The notes under the pieces: model-generated
Told to the model about the DNA's origin: nothing
Seen by the model: the letters and a program-made list of their open reading frames with translations, nothing else
The model's database searches: none
In this document: positions 22,399 through 27,318 of the stretch, one piece after another
Layout of the letters: every line of letters starts with the position of its first letter
How positions within the stretch are numbered: position 1 is the first letter of the stretch
Position numbers and translations under genes: made by a program
Origin: an uncultured Eubacteriales bacterium
GTDB lineage: Bacteria > Bacillota > Clostridia > Monoglobales > Monoglobaceae
Direction: 5' to 3'
Assembly (NCBI GenBank): GCA_905201285.1
Contig: CAJKNM010000013.1
Span: 1-27,318 of the forward strand
Length of the DNA stretch: 27,318 nt

Positions 22399-23324
22399 AG
22401 TGAAATCGCCTCGGTATACGTAACGGATTCGGGCGTGGAGAAGTCGCGTCTTATCAGTATCGCGCTGTCGAATATCTTGTCCTCAAACATCGGCTGAAGA
22501 ACCTTTCTCGACAGAGCCTCCTCCACGCTGCTTCCGTGGGTGGTGGCAATAATTTTAACGCCCGTTCCCGCGGCAACCCGAAGGGCTTCAACATCCGCCT
22601 CTGACGCGATTTCATCGCTGGCTATCACCTTAGGCGACATCGTGCGGAGGAGAAGCTCAACCGCGGCGGCCTTCGGCGCTCCGTCAACCACGTCGGTCTG
22701 GGCACCTATATCGTTACAGGGAACTCCGCGGTACATTGCGGCAAGTTCGCCGCGGTCATCCGCCACGCCGCACTTAAACCCCCGGTCGGAAACCTGGCGG
22801 ATAATATCGCGCAGGAGCGTTGTCTTTCCCATTTGCGGCGGAGCAATGAGAAGCGTGCTTTTCACATTCTCGCCGTCTATAATCTTATCGATTATTCCGT
22901 CGGCAAGGCCGATAAGCTGATGTGCTATCCGGAAGTTAAGCGAGCTGATTTCGCGGAAGGTTTTTATTTCCTTGCCATCGCAGACAGCTTTTCCGCAAAT
23001 CCCGACGCGATGTCCGCCGCGGATTGTAATAAATCCTTGCCTAATTTCTTCAAGGTGGGCATAAACCGAGTTTTCACAAACCCGTCCGAACGCCGTTTGT
23101 ACTTCTTCTGATGAAACCGTATAAGCATCACTTTCATAATTGGTTATTCCTCCCGCAGGTGTGACAAAACAACTCTCTCCCCATATTCCGACCGTCAGCG
23201 GTGCGCCGCACCGAAGGCGAACTTCTTCAACGTCAAACCACTCGCCGGAACCGATTTTTGAAAGAAGCTCGGCTATATTCACCGGCATATACGGAAGTAT
23301 TTCCGAAATCCTTTGTTTTTTCAC
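22395..23324 (-). CDS. spoIIIAA: Stage III sporulation protein AA, secretion-type ATPase
   Basis: SpoIIIAA is the cytoplasmic ATPase of the SpoIIIA complex, related to type II/IV secretion ATPases. The 309 residues (307 in B. subtilis) contain an N-terminal domain (VEEVRLRCGAPL, GFITIRGGHRVGICG) and a P-loop domain with Walker A APPQMGKTT (161-169) and Walker B VIASDE (233-238), then TTHGSSVEEAL. The Walker A begins with Ala where Gly is usual, but the GKTT core is intact. The start appears to be GTG at 23324, with AAAGGAAG about ten bases upstream. It is first in the eight-gene spoIIIA operon and overlaps spoIIIAB by 4 bp. Confidence 0.95.
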   Translation of the reverse strand: MKKQRISEILPYMPVNIAELLSKIGSGEWFDVEEVRLRCGAPLTVGIWGESCFVTPAGGITNYESDAYTVSSEEVQTAFGRVCENSVYAHLEEIRQGFITIRGGHRVGICGKAVCDGKEIKTFREISSLNFRIAHQLIGLADGIIDKIIDGENVKSTLLIAPPQMGKTTLLRDIIRQVSDRGFKCGVADDRGELAAMYRGVPCNDIGAQTDVVDGAPKAAAVELLLRTMSPKVIASDEIASEADVEALRVAAGTGVKIIATTHGSSVEEALSRKVLQPMFEDKIFDSAILIRRDFSTPESVTYTEAISL

Positions 23325-23353
23325 TTCCTCATTCTTCCTTTCATTGTGTATTA

Positions 23354-23366
23354 AGGTCTATGACCT
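23354..23366. repeat. Short inverted repeat in the spoIIIA upstream region
   Basis: AGGTC-TAT-GACCT, a perfect 5-bp inverted repeat 30 bp upstream of the spoIIIAA start. It could be a regulator site or chance. I see no clean sigma-E promoter here. Confidence 0.3.
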
Positions 23367-23425
23367 ATATGTAAATATTGTTATGATACTTTGTCCGAAA
23401 ATAGAACGGATAAGCTAAAATTTTA

Positions 23426-23454
23426 TTGCACAAGCATCTTATATGTGATATAAT
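23426..23454 (+). promoter_or_regulatory. sigma-A promoter of the HAD phosphatase gene
   Basis: -35 TTGCAC (23426-23431), 17-bp spacer ending TGTGA, perfect -10 TATAAT (23449-23454). The leader is about 75 nt. Confidence 0.75.
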
Positions 23455-23536
23455 ATGTGCTGAAATCTCAGTCCCGCCGCTCTTTTTTATATAGTCAACG
23501 GCGGCGAACCCGAAAAAATTAAGGAGAACTTTAGCT

Positions 23537-24184
23537 ATGAAGCTTTACGGAATGATATTCGATATGGACGGAACGCTCTTTGACACCGAGCGGCAATATA
23601 TAGAAACCTATCACAAGATCGCAGACGAGCGCGGTCTTGACCTCCCGCGGGAATTCACCCTATCCTGTATGGGCCTCCCGCGCGAAAAGGTCTGTCGGAA
23701 ATACAAAAACAGATTCGGAGAAGACTTTGACTTTTATGAATTCAGAGGTGAGATGTTTAAACGTGTGCACAAGCTGTGGGACGATAATGGAATCCCGTTA
23801 AAACAGGGTGCGGTCGGTCTTCTTGACTCTTGCAGAGCCGCCGGAATTCCCTGTGCGGTCGCAACCTCAACGGCGAGAGATGCGGCTGTTTCAATGCTTA
23901 AACGCACCGATATTTTGAAATACTTCGCCGCTGTTGTCGGCGGTGATGAAATAAAAAACGGCAAGCCAAACCCCGATATTTTCATCGAGGCGGCACGCCG
24001 TATAGATGTTCCGCCGGAAAAGTGCGGCGGTGTCGAGGATTCCCGCAACGGAATCCTGGGAATCCGCGCGGCGGGAATGACCTCGTTTCTCATTTATGAC
24101 CTTTTAAAACCCGACGGCGAAATGCTTTCCGCCGCCGACTATGTCTTTGACAGTCTCGACAAAATCCGAGACTATATAATATAG
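23537..24184 (+). CDS. HAD-superfamily phosphatase (beta-phosphoglucomutase-like)
   Basis: A 215-residue haloacid dehalogenase-like hydrolase of the capped phosphatase/phosphomutase group. Motif I is FDMDGTLFDT with nucleophile Asp9 and acid/base Asp11; a helical cap spans about 18-85; motif II is VATSTARD; motif III is the Lys in KNGKPNPDIF; motif IV is GVEDSRNG. The substrate cannot be inferred; sugar phosphates are common for this group. The ATG at 23537 has SD AAGGAGA and its own promoter. The 3' end overlaps the convergent rrf2 gene by 13 bp through a palindrome, so both proteins end in Tyr-Ile-Ile. Confidence 0.93.
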   Translation: MKLYGMIFDMDGTLFDTERQYIETYHKIADERGLDLPREFTLSCMGLPREKVCRKYKNRFGEDFDFYEFRGEMFKRVHKLWDDNGIPLKQGAVGLLDSCRAAGIPCAVATSTARDAAVSMLKRTDILKYFAAVVGGDEIKNGKPNPDIFIEAARRIDVPPEKCGGVEDSRNGILGIRAAGMTSFLIYDLLKPDGEMLSAADYVFDSLDKIRDYII

Positions 24185-24600
24185 TTGTCGGTCCTGTCCT
24201 TTCGCATAAGGTCAGAAATTCTCTTGCTGTCTAAAAAGTTATTTATCAAATCGTTGAGTTCGCCCCACATTCCCACTGTGCGGCATTCGGCCCTGCGTTC
24301 ACAGGCGGCGGCATTTGGTTTAAGGCACGAAACGGGTGCAAGAGTGCCTTCGGTGATGCGAAGTATCTCGCCGACCGTATATTGCTCAGGCTCTTTTTTA
24401 AGTCTATAGCCGCCGCCCTTTCCGTGAATGCCGATTACCAGATTATTTTTTGAAAGAAGCGCCATAATCTGTTCAAGATACTTGGGCGAGATACCCTGAC
24501 GTGACGCTATCTTCTTTATCGGGATATATCCCTCGTCCTCGTTTTCCGCAAGGTCAACGAGAACCCTTATCGCGTACCTTCCGCGTGTTGAAATCAGCAT
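24172..24600 (-). CDS. Rrf2-family regulator, third gene of the metY-cysK operon
   Basis: A second Rrf2-family DNA-binding regulator, 142 residues from ATG at 24600 (MLISTRGRYAIRVLVDLAEN; SD GGAG six bases upstream; the frame is open to 24633). The winged helix-turn-helix is IASRQGISPKYLEQIM plus IHGKGGGYRL. It has Cys92, Cys100 and Cys106 (C-x7-C-x5-C), the same positions as in the suf-linked Rrf2 protein, so it may also bind an Fe-S cluster. By position next to cysK it resembles CymR, the Bacillus cysteine-metabolism repressor that works in complex with CysK; CymR proteins generally lack such a full cysteine set, as far as I recall. Probable role: feedback control of metY-cysK through the two repeats in their promoter. 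This is inference. Confidence 0.9.
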   Translation of the reverse strand: MLISTRGRYAIRVLVDLAENEDEGYIPIKKIASRQGISPKYLEQIMALLSKNNLVIGIHGKGGGYRLKKEPEQYTVGEILRITEGTLAPVSCLKPNAAACERRAECRTVGMWGELNDLINNFLDSKRISDLMRKDRTDNYII

Positions 24601-24683
24601 TTTAATCTCCATTCCGCCGTCCTGCGCCGACAAAGCGATAAATTAAGTCTCCTATCCGCAGGATTTGTATGATAAGAGCGCTG

Positions 24684-25616
24684 TTAATCAGCGAAAAGCG
24701 GTGTTGACATATATCTGTCACCGGTATCCGGAAGAAGAACAACAATATTCTTTCCCGCATTTTCGGGGCGTTTAGCAAGCTGAACAGCCGCATATACAGC
24801 CGCACCCGATGAGATTCCGACCAGAACGCCCTCGTTCTTTCCTATCAGCTTACCTGTCTCGAATGCGTCCTCGTTGCTTACCGGGATAATCTCGTCATAA
24901 ATCTTTGTATTAAGCGTATCCGGAACAAATCCCGCACCTATTCCCTGAATCTTATGCGGACCGGGAACGCCGGTAGAAAGCACCGCCGAAGTAGCAGGCT
25001 CAACGGCAACAACCTTAACATCCGGGTTCTTTGACTTTAGGAATTCGCCTACGCCGGTGATGGTTCCGCCTGTGCCTACGCCCGCAACAAATATATCGAC
25101 CTTTCCGTCTGTGTCCTCATAGATTTCGGGGCCGGTTGTGTCAAAGTGCGCCTTTGGATTTGCCGGATTCTCAAACTGACCCGGGATAAAGCTGTCGGGC
25201 GTCTCAGCGGCAAGTTCCTTAGCCTTTGCAATGGCTCCCGACATACCCTTTGAGCCATCGGACAAAACAAGTTCCGCTCCGTATGCCTTCATAAGCTGGC
25301 GGCGCTCAACCGACATTGTCTCAGGCATAACGATAATCACACGGTATCCCTCCGCCGCCGCAACAGCGGCAAGGCCTATACCTGTGTTGCCCGAGGTCGG
25401 CTCTATGATAACCGAATTCGGTTTGAGCTTTCCCTCTGCCTTTGCGGTGTCAAGCATTGCCTTGGCTATACGGTCCTTAACCGAACCCGCCGGGTTAAAG
25501 TATTCAAGCTTCGCTATAACCTTTGCGTTTAAGCCGAATTTCTTCTCGATATGTGTGAGTTCAAGAAGCGGGGTCTTTCCTATAAGTTGTGATGCTGATG
25601 TATAAACTTTTGACAT
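24684..25616 (-). CDS. cysK: Cysteine synthase (O-acetylserine sulfhydrylase)
   Basis: CysK makes cysteine from O-acetylserine and sulfide using pyridoxal phosphate. The 310 residues match the family. K47 in NPAGSVKDRI forms the Schiff base; TSGNTG (74-79) binds the substrate and GTGGTITG the cofactor phosphate; LPDTGDRYMSTPLF closes the protein. The C-terminus ends in ...LFAD, without the terminal Ile needed for the classical CysE/CymR tail insertion being inserted into the CysK site, although it is the partner's tail that matters. ATG at 25616 lies 40 bp after metY; SD AAGGAAG. It is the second gene of metY-cysK-rrf2. Confidence 0.97.
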   Translation of the reverse strand: MSKVYTSASQLIGKTPLLELTHIEKKFGLNAKVIAKLEYFNPAGSVKDRIAKAMLDTAKAEGKLKPNSVIIEPTSGNTGIGLAAVAAAEGYRVIIVMPETMSVERRQLMKAYGAELVLSDGSKGMSGAIAKAKELAAETPDSFIPGQFENPANPKAHFDTTGPEIYEDTDGKVDIFVAGVGTGGTITGVGEFLKSKNPDVKVVAVEPATSAVLSTGVPGPHKIQGIGAGFVPDTLNTKIYDEIIPVSNEDAFETGKLIGKNEGVLVGISSGAAVYAAVQLAKRPENAGKNIVVLLPDTGDRYMSTPLFAD

Positions 25617-25656
25617 AATAATTATCTTCCTTTTTCTTAATATTTTAATTACTAAC

Positions 25657-26943
25657 TTATTTTATTGCCTCAAATCCGTGTTCAAGGTCTGATATAATAT
25701 CGTCGATATGCTCAGTTCCTATCGAAAGTCTTATTGTGTTAGGCTTGATTCCTCCGCTCAAAAGCTCTTCTTCGGACAGCTGAGAGTGAGTCGTTGAAGC
25801 AGGGTGAATAACAAGCGATTTAACGTCCGCAACATTGGCGAGGAGCGAGAATAACTCAAGGCTCTCGGTGAACTTCTTCGCCTCTTCGGCCCCGCCCTTT
25901 ATCTCGAATGTGAATATCGAACCCGCACCGTTCGGGAAATATTTGTTATAAAGTTCCTTCTGACGTCCGTCCGACAGGACAGGGTGATTAACCTTTTCAA
26001 CCTGAGGATGATTTTTAAGGAAGTCAACAACCTTAAGCGCGTTCTCAACGTGACGTTCAACACGAAGCGACAGAGTTTCAAGTCCCTGAATCAGGAGGAA
26101 CGAGTTAAACGGCGAAATCGTTGCGCCTTGGTCTCTCATCAGGGTTGTGCGAAGCTTCATAATATATGCTATGTTTCCGCAAGCCTCCGCAAATACCACG
26201 CCGTGATATGATGGATTCGGCTTTGAAATTCCCGGGAACTTATCGTTCTGTGTCCAGTCAAACTTTCCGCCGTCAACTATCACGCCGCCCATTACCGAGC
26301 CGTGACCGCCGATAAACTTTGTTGCCGAATGTACAACTATATCCGCCCCGTGTTCAATCGGTCTGAGAAGGAACGGCGTAGCAAAAGTGTTATCGACTAT
26401 AAGCGGGATTCCGTGCTTATGTGCAATCTCAGCAACAGCCTCAATATCCAGAATATCCGAATTCGGATTTCCCAGAGTCTCAGCGTACAGAGCCTTTGTG
26501 TTAGGCTTGATTGCCTTTTCAAAGTTTTCGGGGTCTGACTCATCGATAAATGTAACGTCAAGTCCCTGTTCCTTTAAGGTATTGGCAAAAAGGTTATATG
26601 TTCCGCCGTATAGGTTAGATGCCGAAACGATATGATCCCCCGCAGTCGCGATATTTTGTATTGCGTATGTAATAGCCGCCGAACCCGATGCGGTTGCAAG
26701 AGCCGCCGCACCGCCTTCCAAAGCGGCAACACGTTTTTCAAACACATCAGAGGTCGGATTCATAAGTCTTGTGTATATGTTTCCGCCTTCGGTAAGGCCG
26801 AACCGTCCCGCCGCCTGAGCCGAATCCTTAAATACATACGAAGTTGTCGCATATATAGGAACAGCCCTCGCGTCTGTCGCCGGGTCAGGAGCTTCCTGAC
26901 CAACGTGTACCTGAAGTGTTTCAAACTTATAGTTCTTTGACAT
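25657..26943 (-). CDS. metY: O-acetylhomoserine sulfhydrylase (O-acetylhomoserine aminocarboxypropyltransferase)
   Basis: MetY makes homocysteine from O-acetylhomoserine and sulfide, the direct sulfhydrylation route to methionine. From the ATG at 26943 it has 428 residues (an ATG two codons earlier is too close to the SD GGAG). It is a fold-type I PLP enzyme of the Cys/Met metabolism family: TRLMNPTSDVFEKRVAALEGG (about 58-78), SASNLYGGTYNLF, VDNTFATPFLLRP, PLP Lys209 in VHSATKFIGGHG, and HPASTTHSQLS near the C-terminus. The length and the insert around 225-250 (FPGISKPNPSYHG) favour MetY over MetB/MetC (about 380-400). It leads the metY-cysK-rrf2 operon and has two operator-like repeats at its promoter. 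Confidence 0.95.
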   Translation of the reverse strand: MSKNYKFETLQVHVGQEAPDPATDARAVPIYATTSYVFKDSAQAAGRFGLTEGGNIYTRLMNPTSDVFEKRVAALEGGAAALATASGSAAITYAIQNIATAGDHIVSASNLYGGTYNLFANTLKEQGLDVTFIDESDPENFEKAIKPNTKALYAETLGNPNSDILDIEAVAEIAHKHGIPLIVDNTFATPFLLRPIEHGADIVVHSATKFIGGHGSVMGGVIVDGGKFDWTQNDKFPGISKPNPSYHGVVFAEACGNIAYIMKLRTTLMRDQGATISPFNSFLLIQGLETLSLRVERHVENALKVVDFLKNHPQVEKVNHPVLSDGRQKELYNKYFPNGAGSIFTFEIKGGAEEAKKFTESLELFSLLANVADVKSLVIHPASTTHSQLSEEELLSGGIKPNTIRLSIGTEHIDDIISDLEHGFEAIK

Positions 26944-27018
26944 TATCATTCTCTCCTTTTAAAATAAATGAATTTTATATAATGTGAATTTTTATCTCGT
27001 TGATTCGTTTTACCTACT

Positions 27019-27071
27019 TACCAACTATGTTAATGGTATTATAACACTACCTACCCACTATGTCAATAGGT
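27019..27071. promoter_or_regulatory. Two operator-like repeats at the metY promoter
   Basis: TACCAACTATGTTAATGGTA (27019-27038) and TACCCACTATGTCAATAGGT (27052-27071) agree at 15 of 20 positions and start 33 bp apart, about three helical turns. The first covers the predicted transcription start and part of the -10, and has 5-bp inverted ends (TACCA/TGGTA). The second covers the -35. They resemble the suf operator core at 2485-2504 and are probable sites for an Rrf2-family protein. Confidence 0.6.
27038..27066 (-). promoter_or_regulatory. sigma-A promoter of metY-cysK-rrf2
   Basis: Minus strand: perfect -35 TTGACA (27061-27066), 17-bp spacer, perfect -10 TATAAT (27038-27043). Such a full-consensus promoter usually needs a repressor, consistent with the overlapping repeats. 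Confidence 0.9.
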
Positions 27072-27148
27072 TTTTAGAAATTTTTTTATTTTTATGATAA
27101 AAAATGCAAAACTCAAAAAAATTTTAAAAATAATTGATAAATTTGCAT

Positions 27149-27179
27149 AAACTACTTGATTTTTTATAAAAAGTAGTTT
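27149..27179. repeat. Inverted repeat overlapping the promoter of the last gene
   Basis: AAACTACTT (27149-27157) and AAGTAGTTT (27171-27179) are perfect 9-bp inverted arms separated by 13 bp. They span the -35 and spacer of the predicted promoter, as an operator would. Confidence 0.55.
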
Positions 27180-27184
27180 AAAAT
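27156..27184 (+). promoter_or_regulatory. Probable promoter of the truncated last gene
   Basis: -35 TTGATT (27156-27161), 17-bp spacer, -10 TAAAAT (27179-27184), about 68 bp upstream of the ATG at 27252. Confidence 0.5.
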
Positions 27185-27198
27185 TATAAAGACTGTAA

Positions 27199-27236
27199 TA
27201 TAAATTTAATATATGCTTGTCATTATTAAATTTATA
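27199..27236 (+). promoter_or_regulatory. 12-bp inverted repeat (leader hairpin) next to a ribosome binding site
   Basis: TATAAATTTAAT (27199-27210) and ATTAAATTTATA (27225-27236) are perfect inverted arms with a 14-nt loop. The 3' arm ends directly before the SD TGGAGGAA of the truncated gene, so it would lie in the mRNA leader. Confidence 0.5.
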
Positions 27237-27251
27237 TGGAGGAATTCTTTA

Positions 27252-27318
27252 ATGAGTTACAAAAGTTACAGTCGAAAAAAATCAACAAAAAAAACTTCGG
27301 GCATTATATCGGCTGGGG
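27252..27318 (+). CDS. Start of an unidentified protein (cut by window edge)
   Basis: Only 22 codons are present: MSYKSYSRKKSTKKTSGIIS then Ala-Gly. The ATG has a good SD (GGAGG, nine bases upstream) and a plausible promoter, so I think it is a real gene. The N-terminus is strongly basic with many Ser, Thr and Lys and becomes hydrophobic at the edge, as at the start of a membrane or exported protein with a cytoplasmic basic tail. The family cannot be recognised from this fragment. Confidence 0.6.
   Translation, partial: MSYKSYSRKKSTKKTSGIISAG

Larger units (their letters stand above)
26944..27251. other. Divergent AT-rich intergenic region between metY and the next gene
   Basis: About 308 bp without a coding gene. 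It holds the metY promoter and two 20-bp operator-like repeats (27019-27071), an AT-rich stretch without visible features (27072-27148), and a promoter plus two inverted repeats for the divergent gene (27149-27236). I see no SAM riboswitch or T-box in the 80-nt metY leader. Confidence 0.8.

Noticed and set aside
23325..23420. Possible sigma-E promoter for spoIIIAA
   Set aside because: ACATATA and TACACAAT about 15 bp apart are only loosely like the sigma-E consensus; I could not find a clear match and do not list it as a feature, although the operon is expected to be sigma-E dependent.
26944..27031. SAM riboswitch or T-box upstream of metY
   Set aside because: The leader is about 80 nt and AT-rich, without conserved stems or a T-box sequence.
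1..27318. CRISPR arrays, insertion sequences, prophage or toxin-antitoxin genes
   Set aside because: No regularly spaced repeats, transposase, integrase or phage sequence was seen on either strand.

Overview
The window looks like chromosomal DNA from an endospore-forming member of the Clostridia (Firmicutes). The evidence is the complete spoIIIAA-AH operon, a SpoIID-type lytic transglycosylase, strong AAGGAGG-type Shine-Dalgarno (SD) sequences, consensus sigma-A promoters, a SUF-only Fe-S operon headed by an Rrf2 regulator, and the usual Clostridial order spoIIIA - asp23 - nusB - xseA - xseB - ispA. I cannot name the genus. No CRISPR array, insertion sequence, prophage or rRNA is visible; almost everything is housekeeping or sporulation.

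Layout, left to right. 1-2508: minus-strand suf operon (rrf2/iscR-like - sufC - sufB, sufB cut by the window edge), with a promoter whose -35 lies inside an inverted repeat. 2528-4101: a polysaccharide deacetylase and a small membrane protein (minus). 4144-4305: tRNA-Gly(GCC) with its own promoter and terminator. 4406-6959: polar amino-acid ABC importer (permease - ATPase - binding lipoprotein, minus). 7019-10667: spoIID-like - queA - tgt (minus). 10783-14225: plus-strand lysine/diaminopimelate operon asd - dapA - dapB - stand-alone ACT protein, ending in a strong hairpin. 14318-18242: minus-strand asp23 - nusB - xseA - xseB - ispA - divergent PAP2 gene. 18273-23324: minus-strand spoIIIAA-AH. 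23426-24184: plus-strand HAD phosphatase, converging on and overlapping the 3' end of the next operon. 24172-27066: minus-strand metY - cysK - rrf2 sulfur-assimilation operon. 27149-27318: start of an unidentified plus-strand gene behind two inverted repeats.

How the genes work together. Two operons deal with sulfur: suf builds Fe-S clusters from cysteine sulfur, and metY-cysK make homocysteine and cysteine from sulfide. Each carries its own Rrf2 regulator with cysteines at the same positions (92, 100, 106). Both promoters contain related operator-like sequences: one at suf, two at metY spaced 33 bp apart. This possible shared sulfur/Fe-S circuit is the most interesting pattern here. Other points of note are a perfect 17-bp hairpin that would bury an extended SD in front of the deacetylase gene, a free-standing aspartokinase-type ACT protein in the lysine operon, and the palindromic shared 3' end of two converging genes.
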